64,000 bases of DNA from Tillus elongatus (Eukaryota > Arthropoda > Insecta > Coleoptera > Cleridae): positions 80,175,682 to 80,239,681 of the forward strand of contig OZ023267.1 of the NCBI GenBank assembly GCA_964006375.1. The letters run 5' to 3'. Shown here piece after piece: positions 14,559 through 31,280 of the stretch. The notes below the pieces were generated by a model that made no database searches, was not told the origin of the DNA, and saw only the letters and a list, made by a program, of their open reading frames with translations. Numbering within the stretch: the first letter of the stretch is position 1; each line of letters opens with the position of its first letter. The translations under genes and the position numbers were made by a program.

Positions 14559-15974
14559 ACTAAAAATAATACTAAGGTTCAAACCACGAACCAACATGTG
14601 AAAAATAAGATCCGTGGGAACAGTGGTCTCTTAAAATTAAGAATGCCTTCCCTTCACCTGAAAAGTCTTCTCCAGATAAAGGAGAAACATTACGTCTTCT
14701 GTGTGGAGATATATTCAGAAACTCAAGCCCAGGTGAAGTCTACATACAATGTAGCATGTGCGAGAACTGGACCCATACATTGTTTACAGACTACAAAAGT
14801 AGTATTTATATCTGTGACTGCTACAGAAATCATGTTGTCTCCAAGAGACAATAATTCACATAAATTTACTCATAATTCTTAAGTTTGTTATTATTTGATA
14901 TTTTTCGCGAGAATGCAGGCATTGGCTAGATTTTTAGTTCATATTATTCATATGAAATACACGCTTTGTTCAATTAAATGATATTGAAATTGAGATGAAT
15001 GTTGTTTTCTATTCTTTTGTGACCTTTATAATAATTAATCTTCTCTTATTGCACTTTGATTACTTTTGCACTAGGGTATGATCCTTGTTACTCTATTGTA
15101 TAGGACAAGAAAGATCAATCGATAATATTAACAAAATACTTGACATTCGTTAAAAAATTGTCTCTCTGGTAAACCTCCTCACGAATTTCTTAAAATAAAA
15201 ATAGTCTACATTATAACTCAAAAAAAGTGAAACAATCTTTTATATTTCAGGAATAATTGATATTTTGGTAAAGTGATTCCAGCTGCGCGACACTTCCGTG
15301 AACATATTAAATAAGTTTATTGAGTTTTATATATTATTTCAGCTTCTAAAAATGTAAATGTTAGTTAATAATATCTCTCTTGAGCTTAACCATTAATACA
15401 CCTAACAAAATCCAATAGACAATGTATGCAATAATTTCAATTATTACATTATGTGATTTTGATAAATAAAAAAACAGAAATATTTTATTTGACAGTTGTA
15501 GCTGTGGCTACAAATATTCAATTTCACAGTAAATGGCTTATTTCAGTTTGACTGCGTGAGATACAAAATCACGTCATCGTTAAAGATAAAGTCAAATTAT
15601 ATTGTGAAGTTCATCATTTTATAAAGTTTATCGTTAACGATTAATTTATCGTTCAGTTTTTCGTTAATGACGAAGTTATGTTTTATTCAATCCATAATAT
15701 ATTTGGGTACTTTCATACTCACAGGCAAAAATAACTTTTCTTTAGTCTATAAAATTAAATAAGTTCGGTTTATTATTAAAGAATTTAAGTTTTGACGTAT
15801 TTTTTGGCCCCCTAAAGAAGAAAGAAGGGTTTCATTGGCACACAAATCAATGTTTGATTAAACTGAAATTTGGCGCCGCTTTGTTGGGGCAGTTGGTCTA
15901 CGAAACTTTATCTAAGTATCTTTTCTACTTTCACAAACATTTAATAAAATCAGATTTGTCGCGGTGTAGCTATA
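14559..15974. other. AT-rich DNA with one unidentified open frame
   Basis: A frame open to a stop at 14,882 runs through this DNA, but its first third is the stem-loop end of the repeat. The rest (about 14,560-14,882) matches no family I know. The DNA around 15,580-15,680 has short GTTAACGATAA-type palindromes. No other feature is seen. Confidence 0.45.
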
Positions 15975-16060
15975 AAAATTGGAACTGGCCCTGGATGTGG
16001 GTCCAAGGAGCCCTAGTTGGCCACCATTTAAACACATTTTTTGAAACTCCTCCAGTCGTG
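15975..16060 (+). repeat. Diverged TAC stem-loop-end module
   Basis: GGAACTGGCCCTGGATGTGG, then a block ending AGCCCTAGTTGGCCACCATT, then an ACATTTTTTGAAACT block, match the order AACTGACCCCGGATATGGGT, CCTAGTTCGCGCTCATTTG, TTTTTTCAAAAT of the intact stem-loop ends. The hairpin itself is no longer visible. Confidence 0.5.
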
Positions 16061-17589
16061 ACGTTATAAGCAATTTTAAAAATTCGCTCTGGACTGACAG
16101 TTTTCACCTAATAATACATTGACTAACTTACTCTCTTCCACTTACCAGTCACTCAGTATAAATCTCGTAGAAAATGGATAACTTTTATTTTAGGTTATCT
16201 ATTTTCAATTACGAGCAACCGAAGTGTCAAACTAAGTCCAAAATGTATAATTATTGAAGTAGTTTCAAGAACACCTACTTAATTTTTTTACGAATAATCT
16301 TCGCAAACAATAAGTCGCTCCAAAATTGAAAATACAATATGAAGCATTTAATCTGTAGTTTTTAAAATAAGTAGATAATAATGACTGGGTTTAATAACAC
16401 TGGAAGATGTAAAAGGGCCAAAAAGCACATAGTTTACTGTAATCTAATTTTAGAATATTCTCTTAATTAGACTGAGGATTAAATGGAAAAGGTAAGTAAC
16501 ACAGCTGCAAGTTTAAAATTTGACACAACTCTGCAGATTGGCGTACGCGGTTCTACACAATTAATTGAGTTCTTAGTGTAAGGGTAAATAGAGCTCTTCA
16601 GAACTGAGAAAACTTAGAGCCTGGGGATCGAACTTGATTGTGGTCAACCATTTAACAATAACTAACTACCCCAAGCAAACTTGGCTGCAATTCGTTAGAC
16701 AGATGCAGCAGTGACTCCATTGTTTATTTTGCGGTTGTCACTGTTTCGATCACTTATGAGATACCGGGAGCATTTTGTCTATAGTACTTTAGTTTCTAAA
16801 GAATCTAATCGTAGGTTTTGCTTTGTTGGATCAGATCCACGAGTTCTCGGTCAAGTGAACATCAAGTGATGCAGTTCCGTCGACTCGCTGGCTCTCACTG
16901 ATCCTTCAGTTTATCGCTCCAATTACCCGTCTCTAATTGCTAACCTGATTTAGGAGTTTCCTTATCGATTCCTCTCATCAATTTATTTCGTTTTTCCCAC
17001 TCTTATACGTCTTCCTTCTTTTGTCTGTTTGACTGTGTATGTGCGGATGTATATAACAGATATCAGCGAAATGCTTTCGGGAGGAAATTCGGCCTCTATT
17101 AGGAAAAAAGAGAATAGGTCTGTTGACAATGTAACAAAAAGGTACACAAAATTGTTGTCTCAAGCTGAATAAGAATTCCGTAGATTAAATATGTTCTCTG
17201 TTTTGTCAAATATAATACATCCATTTACGTATCTTGCTGATTTATATAAGTTTGTTTGGTGTAACGACAGCTAAGTTTACCTTTCCTATTTAGGAGTTGT
17301 TTACGTTTCGTTCAGACAAAATGTACTAAATTTAGAATTATAACACCACCACTTCTAAAAAATTTTCTGTGTTTCTAAGGGTACTTTCTCAAGAAAGCAT
17401 ATTAAAGAGCTTGATGTCTTTTAAGAAAACAGTTGACGAAATTCATAAGGTAATTTCATTTAATTAGACGGGGTAAGATGAAAAATGAATATACCTAGTT
17501 ATGAAAATGCGTAAAAACAATTGTTATATGGCAAGTCTCAGTTCGTTAGTGCCTGCTGTGCTGAGTGGTAGTGTGTGAACGACGTGTCG
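16061..17589. other. AT-rich DNA, nothing recognised
   Basis: No gene, terminal repeat or shared repeat was found. Confidence 0.5.
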
Positions 17590-18240
<651 letters not shown>

Positions 18241-18628
18241 CGCTGCAGTGTTAAAATCAATGGTATTTTCCTCACTAGGTATTTTAAACACGTGGGTCGG
18301 GGACTGACCGAATTCATTCCCAGTTGCTATTGATCTACTCATATTCTCTGAATATGTTAGAAATGTGGTATCTACTTCATTCCAACTCACTATTAACCGA
18401 CTATTTATGGAATGAAATAAGTAAAGTAAATCGATTGTCATAAAATATGTAGTGTAATAAGACTAAGGACTAAGGGAAAAAGAAATAAAACATATATAAC
18501 TGTGCACATTTTGATTATATTTTAGGGTGTGCGGTGCACACCTAGCTCACTAGGAGAAATCGCCACTGCTTGAGAGAGGTATTGTCACAGCATAATATTT
18601 TATTAAAGTTCATTTGTAAAAAGGTTTA

Positions 18629-19219
<591 letters not shown>

Positions 19220-19277
19220 TATATTTACCTTCAAGTTGGAAAGACAAGTAAGTAAAATATTTAATATTTAATTAACT

Positions 19278-20145
19278 ATGGATACCGATATAGGCGATCC
19301 AGGTGGATCGCCTACAAAAACAGGACCTGATAAAGCAACAGGTTCCAACACAGGTATTGTTGAATACAATAATTATATAGACTTTAAATAAGTATAAATA
19401 CAGTGAGTCGGGACCTTTTTTCGTATATGTCGAACATAAAGAAAATAATTTTGGGCGTTTATTTCCGGGGAGGGTCGGATACTATTTACATGTAGATCCC
19501 TACTTTATAAAAAAAAATTGATATTAAAATAATGGGGATAAACCGTGTGAAAGTTATTTTAGATACATACCAGGCTGCAAATAGGTTAATAAACAATGAA
19601 ATTCTTAATAAAGAGAATTTGATAGCGTACGTCCCAAAAGTTTTTACACAACGCAAGGGAATAATCAAAATGGTTGATACATATCTTGACGAAAATTACT
19701 TAAAGGAAGCAATACAAAGTAACTCTAAGGTTTTGAAAGTAAAACGTATGACTAAGAAAGCTATGTATAATGAGGGAAATATCTCATACGTAAAAAAACA
19801 AATAATTATAGTTACTTTTTCCGGAACATCTTTGCCTCAAAATATTACAATAAATAGTGTCAATTTCATAGCTGGACCCCACATATACCCAGTGGTATCG
19901 TGTTAAATATACTTTAGGTATGTACATACATCTAAACAATGTAAAAGGACCAGCCAGTTCTGTAGGATATGCGGGAGTGAACATAACGAAACAGAATGCG
20001 ACAGTGATAATAGCCTTTATTGTATTTACTGTAAAAAGAATGAACATTCCTCTGTTAGTAAAACGTGTCCTAGGTTCATAAAACAAAAAAATATTAAAAT
20101 CATAATGTCACAAAAGAGAGAGATACTCGAAAAAACCAGCTTATA
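19278..20145 (+). pseudogene. LINE ORF1: gag-like RNA-binding protein with CCHC zinc knuckles
   Basis: A plausible ATG at 19,278 (MDTDIGDPGGSPTKTGPDKA) is followed by a stop near 19,391. The coding signal continues in other frames with YKYSESGPFFVYVEHKE and GINRVKVILDTYQAANRLIN, typical of I-element ORF1 N-terminal domains. The long intact piece is 19,532-19,906. The zinc-knuckle region (19,950-20,130) reads CRICGSEHNETEC, then CIYCKKNEHSSVSKTC, that is C-x2-C-x4-H-x4-C followed by a second, longer Cys-His cluster. The protein would bind element RNA in the retrotransposition particle. Frame changes around 19,391-19,530 and 19,906-19,950 inactivate it. Confidence 0.8.
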
Positions 20146-20569
20146 ATAAAATAACAACAAGTAACAGATTAGACATTCTAATGAACGAAAATAATTTCCC
20201 AGAGTTATCGCAGAAGGCAACGTCACAATACATGTTTTCAAACATAGTTAAAAGGCCATCACGAGTACAGTCAACTTACATTGAAAAAAAAACGCAGACT
20301 AAGTAAATCACCTGTAGACAGACAAGCAATACATAAAAGAAGTATTGTTTTACAACCAGTTACCACAAATCCTTACATAGATGAATTAATAAATTACAAA
20401 AAAATGCTGACAGATAATATAACTACTTTTGTTTCTCTCTGATATAATTCACAAACAACCAGGTGTAAAGATACACCTTTTATAGAAAATAATAATAAAA
20501 AAATTGTCAATAATATCCCATTTAACACAAAAACACAAAAATCGAGTTCAGCTGACGACAGTTAGTTAG

Positions 20570-23500
20570 TCATTTTACAGTGGAACGCTAGATCTATTTC
20601 AAGCAATAAACATTCACTAGAGCAATATTTAAATAAATATGTAGTAGATGTAGTGATATTAAGTGAGACTTGGTTAAAATCTAAACATAAGTTTTTTATA
20701 AAAGGATGCGATCTAGTTCGTAACGATAGAGGAGACGATAGAGGGAAGGGATTAGCTATTTTAATATTAAAAAAACATGCTTTAAAAAAATAAAATCATA
20801 TTACATTTTAATCAGAAATTAGAAACCTGTGGTATGTACCTCAGCGATTTTAATATTAATGTTGTAGCATTTTATAGACCACCGAATACTAATCTGGTTA
20901 GTAGAGATTGGGTGAATTTCTTTAAGCAATTTGATAAATGTATAATCGGAGGTGACTGCAACGGACATCATAGCGTGTGAGGTCCACGAACGAATAACTC
21001 AGAGGGAGTGAAACTTGTAGAAGCTATCGAAAATACAGATTTGATTGTAGTTAATGATGAAACCACAACGCGACTCTGTAGTCTCTTGCCGTCGCCTTCA
21101 ACAGTGGATATAACTCTCTGTTCCCCGATATTAGCTACGCAGCTAATCTGGAAGGTAGAGCCAGGCTCCTAACATTTTGCGATCAAAATTACATTTACAA
21201 TAAACATCTTTAAAAAAAGACCACATTCACCGGATGGAAGGAGCAGACAGCTGACTGGGACTGCTTTCAGTACGAATTAGAAACAGCTTTATTACAAAAC
21301 TATCGTTGCGAAAGCAATGCACATAACCTGAAATATCTAATAGACCAGATAGCAAACCCTGCAGATAGTAGCATGGAAAAAACCAAAGCACTAAATATAT
21401 GTAAGACACAATCAATTTTGTGGGACAGAGAATGTAAGATTATAAATGAAAAAAGAAAAAAAGCCTTAAAAGTTATAAACTACTTTCAAATCTAATTACT
21501 TGATATACAAAAATGTAGATGCAGAAGCAAAACGACTTTACAAAAGTAAAAGTAGACAGGCTTGGAAATCTTATGTATCCACCCTGACACACAGTACGTC
21601 TTTGGCCGAAGTATGAGAAATGGTCAAAAAATAAATAACAAAAGTCAACCTCGTGACACTTACTGGAGTACAGAATAAATAAATCAAATCTTAAGGATAA
21701 TAGCACCTTCTTTTGTCAAAGAAGAACCATTTCAGGTCACTAGACATAATTATATCATTTGGCCTTGCAAGGAGTTTTCTTTAGCAGAATTAGATGAAGC
21801 AATGAAGTGTAATAACAACACCAGCCCTGGAAATGGTAGATTTACTTATGAAATTTTAAGCAAATTACCAGAGTCTGGTAAGTTACTTATTTTAGATATA
21901 TTAAGTGAATTCTGGATTAATGGCAGCCACCCAGAACAATTGAAGGATATAATTGTATGCCTCATACTAAAACCAGGAAAAAATCCCGATTTTCCAACGT
22001 CTTATAGACTAATATCTCTGCTATCGTGCATACATAAGACCTTCAAACGAATGATCAAATCTAGATTGGAAATGTCTGCGAAAAATTTTGGATGATGCCA
22101 GACAGGCAGTATGGATTTAGGAGAGGTAGAGGTACAATGGAACTGCTTAGCTATATGGTTACCGATGCACAAAAATCACTTACGGCCAAGAATTGCATGG
22201 TATGCCTATTTATAGATATAGAGGGTGTAACACTGTTATAACTGTCTAACTGTATAATACTGTTAACTTAAAGAAACTTCAGTTAGAACTGACGAGGGAA
22301 AAATTACCATAAATAGTAGTTTCTAACATGTTGGAAATGGTTGACAACAGAAAAATATGCATTAAAGACCCAAAAAATCAGTTGCATGGCTCAAGAATAG
22401 TTAATCCAGGCTTAGCGCAAGGATCCATATTTAGTCCAATCCTTTTTAATTTATATACGCCAGCATTTATACCATAAATGATGACGACATCAAATGCATA
22501 CAATACGCCGATGATTTCTGTTTTTACACGAATCAGAAGACATTTGAAAAATGTGTGGAAAGGTTACAGGACATCATAAATAAATAATAAACTGGATGGA
22601 CGAATATGCTTTTAAAATTATCTTAGAAAAAAGGCAATTATGTTTTTTACCAGACGCAGGACATTTATTCTAAACACTATGCCTATGCAAAACAATAACA
22701 TCGTAGTTGTCAATCACTTCAAATATCTTGGTATGGTACCGGACAAAAAGCTTCTCTGGACAAAACATATAGAGTATATCATAGGTAGATGCGAAAAGGG
22801 ACTTAATTTATTGAAAGTAGTTACAAACAACAAATGGCGCGCAGATACCCAAACGGCATTGTTATTTTACGGAAGCTGTATAAGATCAATAATAAAGTAT
22901 GGTAGCATTCTTTATAGATCCGCATCCAAGACCAATTTATTAAAACTGGACAGGCTCCAGTACAAATCACTTCGTTTGTATCTGGGAGCTACGAAGTCGT
23001 CGTCAGTCATCGCCCACTTGGCTGAAGCACAAGAACCGTCATTAAAAGTAAGAAGTAATTACTTGGCAAGAAAATATATAATAAAATGCAGGTCATTTCA
23101 AAATAATATATCTAACTTGATTGTAGAACATACTAAATTATACCTCACTGAAAGATATTGGGCCAAAAAAAGGCCACCATTATTAGAAACATACGACTAT
23201 ACAAACTTCATCAAAGACAGAGTACTATATTCAATATATGAATTATATTACGATATGCTGTATACCAGACCGATTGTTATATTTCCCTATTATGCAATAG
23301 CTATATCAATTAACCAAAGCAAAGTTAAAGAAATACTATCAAACTTTCGAGACTATACGTACATCTCTACAGTGAGAGTGCCAAGAATGCAGAAGGGTTA
23401 GGGGCTGCCTCTTATATGCCGCAGAAGAGTATGGGTCGCATGACTGCGATACACAAAGCTGCATCTATTTACAGAATAGAATCATATGCTATCATAGATG

Positions 23501-24228
23501 CTTTGACAACAGGTTCAGAAAACAGTTATTTTAAGTGACTCCAAGTCTGTGTTGCAAACCATTACCAATTTCTCGTGGAAGTATAACATTAATGACTCTA
23601 TATATGAAATCATGAAATTGGTACACACCCTGGAAACTAACAGACAACAAGTTACTTTTATGTGGTTAAAAGACATATGGGCATTAAAGGAAATGAATAT
23701 GTGGACCAACTCGCAAAAGAGGCATGTCAAATAAAAGACGGTATTAAAATACAACATTTAAATGGCATGTACCTATATCATTCTATGGGCACAACGTAAA
23801 GAAGAGAGGGAAGAAGAATAGCAAGCATAATATCCTTGCTATTCTTCTTATGTGCAACCCACTAGAAATCATTATAAATACATACACCCCATACTTCCAA
23901 AACAATTTCGCATATGGAGTATGGCTCAAGAGAACTACAAGTTGTCATAATAAGGCTGAAATTAAATCATGGCAGATTTCCAGCGCATCTCCGTAGAATA
24001 TGAATTCTTGATTCAGCCATGTGTAACTGCGATGGAAGATCTGTGCCAGACTTGAACCACATATTTCTTGCATGTCCCCTGAATTGCCAAAGAACTGTTC
24101 TATTCCATAACCTTTTAAGATTCAAATTGGAGTTACCCACCTCAATTAGAGTCTTATTAAGTGGTAACGATAGAAAAGTTTTTAGAATTCTATTAGCTTT
24201 CTTACAGTGTATAAAACTAAATATATGA
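20570..24228 (+). pseudogene. LINE ORF2: endonuclease, reverse transcriptase, RNase H (broken)
   Basis: The domains appear in order. The APE-type endonuclease starts with LQWNARSISSNKHSLEQYL and VVILSETWLKS (20,575-20,700). The reverse transcriptase begins around 21,780 with CNNNTSPGNGRFTYEIL, followed by an RLISLLSCIHKTFKRM finger motif and the catalytic QYADDF at 22,501-22,518, so both aspartates are intact. The thumb is one open piece of 253 codons (22,640-23,401). RNase H traces include KGNEYVDQLAKEACQIK near 23,680-23,730. A C-terminal C-x-C-x8-H-x4-C motif (CNCDG...DLNHIFLAC) lies at 24,022-24,080. In ORF2 of this group the endonuclease nicks the target and the polymerase primes from it. 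At least six frameshifts or stops are present, so it is not functional. Confidence 0.85.
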
Positions 24229-24263
24229 TATATCTTAAGAGAGTAATTAGATTTTAAGATTTA

Positions 24264-25025
<762 letters not shown>

Positions 25026-26512
25026 AGATACAAATCTTGTATTATTTATATGAGTGTTTGTAGACATATATGTGTATGTGTACATGTGTGTGAGCATGAG
25101 TGTGTAGGTATTAGGTTCCACATATAATTGTACAAAGGAAATTTTACACAAATAAAATTTTAGATGTAAATTGTGTCTGTATATATGTGCGTAGACGTGT
25201 GTGCGTGCGCGAGCGTGTGGAAAGGTCAGAACGCGAATGAATATAGTAGTTAGGTGAGATACTGTAGTAACAGAAAATTTTTAAAGCTCCAAACACCTGC
25301 TGTCTATCCCTATGTGCATCCCCTTGTTTTCCATGGTCTTTTCCTGTGTGTCTTATGGCAATATGCTCTGATAGACCCCTGAGCAAGTATTACAGTCCCT
25401 GTCCATATCATACAAATTAATGGGGAAAATGAAAAAAAAAAATTATATGAAAAAATAAAAAAAGGAAAAGAAAGAAATATGAAAAGATCTATATAATAAA
25501 GGAATAATATGGAGCTACCTAGAAGAGTAAGAAAAAAAAAATTAAAATATTTTAAGTGTAATTTTAGACTGACCGGTACCAAACAGAAATAATTCAACAA
25601 AATATTATTCCAAATTTCGGTGGCTAATGGAATTAAATTCCGAAGCTAGCTTACTGAACTGAACTGACCTATACGGCAAGTGTTAAGAAGTATCTGTCAA
25701 GTGGTATGTAAATTAGTTTGGTTGATTTTGCTAAGCTGTACGCGCAAAAATAAGTGATGTAATATTAGAGCAGAGAAATATGATGAAAATTGTTTATACA
25801 GGAAATCAAGAATTGGACACGAACCTTTAATTGAAAATTTATAATATATAGGGTTTTTCCTAATTACGTGCAGAAAATCCAGGGGTGTGTTTTTTATTAG
25901 TTTCAAGAAGAAAAGTTTATATGAACATCTGTACAATAGTGTCACGTATTCGATATAAAAGGTGTTAAAAGTGCCAGGTGACAAGCACTTTTTCTACTAT
26001 GATTTCCGAATGCGATATATTTCAACAAAATTGGGCAGACAAATTGAGCTTTGTTTTTAAGATGTAATGGTGTCAGAAATACAGTTCTCTCGTTGGCAGG
26101 GGCATAGGTACAGGGAGGGGCTGATGATCATTTATCCATAGAAAAAAATCCATCAAGAATTCAGCACGAATATTAGAATTCTTAGGAAGAACATTAGAAG
26201 TTACACCAAAAGGGTACTCTTGTTTTATTTCTAAGGGATCCATGGTTTTCGAGAAAAACTATGAAATATATTTTAACTTTTCCGTAGTGGTACGCTACTG
26301 GGTGACCAACGTCGTCGAATCATCTTCAAATTCAAGTGACTAGTTGTAGACAATAAGAGAAAAAAAACTTCATATGAACTTGGGCCTAAAAATGATTTGT
26401 TATCGGGATACCGAGACAATGTAAACATGATGAACGGAGGAATCCTTGAGCTAATGATTTAAGTAACATAAAATGTTGTGAGTAAAGACCAACCTGACCG
26501 TACAGGTTCAAG
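25026..26512. other. AT-rich DNA, no gene recognised
   Basis: There is a degenerate TG-rich stretch at about 25,045-25,220 and an A-rich purine stretch at 25,410-25,550. Open frames here lack motifs. Confidence 0.5.
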
Positions 26513-27044
<532 letters not shown>

Positions 27045-27049
<5 letters not shown>

Positions 27050-27111
27050 GTATTACAGTAGGAGACACAGATCGGTTTCGTCCTTCTTTGGACTCTTTAG
27101 TGTACCTGCAC
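27045..27111 (-). ncRNA. Hammerhead-ribozyme-like motif A (type I arrangement, one core base changed)
   Basis: On the minus strand the order is CTAAAGA (27,100-27,094; consensus CUGANGA, so G5 is A), a stem II GTCC/GGAC closed by a six-base loop, GAAAC (27,079-27,075), and GTC (27,066-27,064) as the cleavage triplet with A15.1-U16.1 and C15.2-G16.2 pairing. A distal helix I can form between GTGCAG and CTACAC (5 of 6 pairs), with an internal loop next to the core. Hammerheads with a very short helix III are known from Penelope-like elements and other retroelements. The changed G5 predicts loss of activity in this copy. Confidence 0.6.
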
Positions 27112-27199
27112 TTCAACAAGTCGGCTAACAAGTTCACATTTGCAGCCTGTTGTGACTATGTGTGTTTTTGATCCTTTATCCAGCGTGTTTATATCTTCA

Positions 27200-27265
27200 C
27201 CTATACCGCACTGATGAGAGCTAATAATCCTAAAACACGTGTATACGGCCGTCTCCTTGCTGCTT
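27200..27265 (+). ncRNA. Hammerhead-ribozyme-like motif D (degenerate)
   Basis: An intact CTGATGA (27,211-27,217) is followed by a weak stem II region with loop TAATAA, then AAAAC (27,232-27,236; GAAAC expected) and GTC (27,251-27,253) followed by TCC, as in motif A. It points away from motif A, so the two are diverging. Stem II is poorly paired, so this is the weakest of the motifs and could be coincidence. Confidence 0.35.
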
Positions 27266-27324
27266 CGCCCTTAATCTTTCTTCTTGTATATAGTATACAA
27301 TTGGCCGTGTAAAAAAATAATGTT

Positions 27325-27480
<156 letters not shown>

Positions 27481-30390
27481 TTATACATTTCAACAACACA
27501 CCACGAGGGCTAAATACTATCTTATCGTGGGTGTCGACAAGGAGGAACGAGGCAACTTGTTAATTCTGGGCTTCAAGGTTTGAAGGTTCGGAGAAGGAAA
27601 AACATGTGCCGGCAAGGAATTCCACAACTTGGAAGTCCTCGGGACAAAAGAGCGGGCATAACAAGATGTTCTATGTCTGGTGACCTGAACAGTAAAATGG
27701 TGCATTAGCTCTGTTCCCGTGGTAAATCTGTTTGGGGCAGCAGGTGGAGGAACTGGGCAAGGGATGGCAGCCTTTGGGTGAGACATAGAGCTCTCTTCTC
27801 AATGGAGTCCAGAATAGCGAGTGTAGAAGCGGCAGCGGCACCCCAGATGTGAGAGCAGTAAACGAGGTTTGGCCTTATTTGTGAAGTATATAAGATATAG
27901 AGATTAACTGGTGAAAAGTATTTGCGAGCCCGGAAGAGGAAACCTAATTTCTTAGCAGCCGCTTCTGCAATTGATGTGACATTGAGACTTTGATCTACAG
28001 AAATGTCAACAAGTGAAAAGGACTTATTACTTTGAACAGCTTGGTTGTTTTTCTGATGGGTCTAGGGCTGGTGTATCTCTTATGAGATAGAAAGCAAGAC
28101 TGAGATTTGGTGGGGTTGAATTGTACAAGATTGCTACTTCCCCAGTCTAATATTTTTTGGAGATCCACGGAGATAGAACCCTCCATGAGTCTGCGATCCT
28201 CATATAAGTGGGGTAAAGAGACAGGCTTAGAATATTGTATATTTGAGTGTAGGGTGCTGCCGTCCGCGTAACTGTGAACTGGGTTGGATGTGCTAGAGAG
28301 GGGGTCATTGATGTGGAGAAGAAATAAAGTAGGGGCTAAAGCTGAACCTTGAGGAACTCTTGCATTAATTGGATACAGTTTAGAGAAACGGCCATACACG
28401 ACAACAGAAATGCCCTGGTTGGAGAGGAAATTTGCTGTCCAGGTACAGAGTTTTGGTGGTAGGCCATAGGCCGTAGGTTTATTAAGCAGCTCTGCTTGCC
28501 AGATCTGGTGAAATGCTTTGGGTATGTCTAGCGCGACAACCTCGGATTCGCCGTGTAGTTCCATAGACTTGTTTCAAGAATGGGTGACAAAGAAAACGAG
28601 GTCGGCAGTTGATCTGCCCTGATGGAATCCATACTGCCTGTCGTGGATTAGACTGTGTTTTTTAAGAAATTTTAGTAATTTGGTGTTTATATACTTTTCC
28701 ATCACTTTGGAGACAACTGAGCGGATAGAAATAGGCCTGTAGTTGCTAGGAAGCGCTTTGGATCCTTTATTGGGGACGAGTTGTACTCGAGCAGTTTTCC
28801 AGTTACTAGGGAATATGCCTGTATTGTAAGATGTCTGAAACAGATGAGTCAGGACAGGAGCAAGGTCTGGTGCGCATTTTTTGAGAACAATTGCTGGGAT
28901 CTCGTCAAGGCCAGAGGCTTTCCTGGTATTAAGAGAAGAGAGCATCTTTCGTACCTTTTTAGTTTTGAAAATGATATCCGTCATTTTATGCGCGACATTG
29001 GGGACTGTTGGTGGTTGAATATTTGGAGGTGGGTTGAGAGTAGAATTGCCGGAGAACAACGAGGCAAAAAGTTCAGCCTTTCCTAGTGCGGTTGAAGCAA
29101 TTTCATCCGCTGAAACAAGACGTGGGAACGTGCTCTTGCAGAAATAATTCCCAATAGATTTAGCAAGAGTCCAGAAGTGTTTGCTTCCGTTGGAGATTTA
29201 GAGGGCTTTGTTTTTGATGTGGTTATTAACGAGTTTTTTGCCTCAGAAAGAATATGGACATAGCGGTTTCTTGCGTCGTTAAATGCTCGACGGTTTTCTT
29301 GACTGGGATTCTGTAGAAGCGTTTTGTGAGCTTTGACCTTTTCATATCTGGCTTTGTCACAGGATTTAGAGAACCAGGGCTTTTGAGTGGCTGAAGAGGT
29401 TTTCTGTGTACGTGGAATAAATAATTCCATGCCAGAATGGATAGTTTCAGTGACGTTTTCTGAGATATCAGAGGGGTTAGGATAAGAGAAGCAGACAGAC
29501 GCCCATGGAAATTAGGAAAAGTAATGCCGCATTTCGTCCCAGTTCGCGGAGTTGTAGTGCCAAACGATACGTGGGTGTGATGACTCTGTGACCTCGGGTT
29601 GCATTGCGCAGGAAGCACTGACCATGTCGTGGTCTGAGCGACCAAGAGGGGCGGTGACTGATATCTTATAGCGTTCAGGTTTGTAGTAAGGAGGAGATCC
29701 AAGGGATTTGAGCTGTGTGTTGGGATGCGACGAAAGTAAGTAGGTTGCTGAACCATATTGGCTAAAGAATTTCTGACTGCAAAGCCCTCCGCTTCTCTCC
29801 TTTGTGGATCGGTTTTTGAAGATCCTAGCCATTCCTTATTATGGACATTGAAGTCACCAAGAAGTGACATCGGAGAAAGGATATTCAGAAATCAGATGGT
29901 CGGTTTTTTCAGGAAGGTAGTGCAAGAGCTTGACAAAGTTGTTGTCAGAAGGTGAGCGGTAAACGCAAAAGATGAATTTAGTCGCAGCCCTGAGAGAGAG
30001 TTTTATCCATAGTATGTCTTTTCTTCCAGCTTCTAAATTGTGGAGTCTGGTGCACGGTAAATTGCTACGGACGTATGCACACACGCCTCCATGCAAACTA
30101 AAGGAAGTAAGGAGCTCATATTCCGGGAAATTAAGGTGATTAGTGGCTGTTTTGGCACTGATTTTGGTTTCGGTGAGAAAGAGGAGTTGGGGCCTATTAG
30201 CCTGGAGGAAATGGTGGAGGGAGTTCAGGTTAGAATTTAGGCCACATATATTCGAGAAGGATATGTTAAATCTTGATTTCGGCGCCCCCTGTACACCCCT
30301 CTCCCGGAGATCCGAATGGAGGGGTATTTTATCTCCGGAATCTTTTGTACATAGAGGAGCCATCATCATTTTTGTTTATAAGGGAAACCG
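27481..30390 (-). mobile_element. Jockey-like LINE, ORF2 only, 5'-truncated
   Basis: One minus-strand coding unit (30,369 down to 27,517) carries an endonuclease and a reverse transcriptase without RNase H, then a C-terminal tail of Jockey/CR1 type. It ends against a (TA/TG) microsatellite at 27,480. No ORF1 is present upstream, where a different repeat starts at about 30,397. GC content is clearly higher than in the flanks. Confidence 0.85.
27517..30369 (-). pseudogene. LINE endonuclease/reverse transcriptase with YADG active site
   Basis: It opens with a true ATG run (MMMAPLCTKDSGDKIPLHSD). The APE-type endonuclease follows: NICGLNSNLNSLHHFLQ, LLFLTETKIS, then GDFNVHNKEWLG near 29,830-29,870. 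The reverse transcriptase begins near 29,000 with KVRKMLSSLNTRKASGLDEI, SNYRPISIRSVVSKVMEKYI and QYGFHQGRSTADL (28,600-28,960). It continues with VPQGSALAPTLFLLHINDPL (about 28,310-28,370) and the active-site motif SYADGSTLH at 28,253-28,273, where the family has YADD. The second catalytic aspartate is therefore glycine (GGC instead of GAC or GAT). The C-terminus contains FVPRTSKLWNSLPAHVF. Several frame changes occur (around 28,565, 29,080 and 29,870). Confidence 0.85.
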
Positions 30391-30396
30391 ACTCAT

Positions 30397-31280
<884 letters not shown>

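Larger units (their letters stand above)
19225..24262 (+). mobile_element. I-type non-LTR retrotransposon (LINE), nearly full length, inactive
   Basis: Two reading units lie in the usual order. ORF1 (19,278-20,145) has gag-like and zinc-knuckle parts. ORF2 (20,570-24,228) has endonuclease, reverse transcriptase, RNase H and a C-terminal Cys-rich motif. This domain set, with an RNase H after the reverse transcriptase, is that of the I group of LINEs. Multiple frameshifts and stops break both units. The element sits exactly between two inverted TAC-family repeats (18,632-19,219 and 24,264-25,025). No clear target-site duplication could be read. Confidence 0.85.

Noticed and set aside
14430..14882. 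150-codon open frame
   Set aside because: Its first third lies in the stem-loop end of the TAC repeat, and the rest matches no family I know.
26108..26125. Extra CTGATGA boxes (for example near 26,121 and 42,862) as further hammerheads
   Set aside because: No stem II, GAAA box or NUH triplet follows in the right order, so these are chance heptamers.
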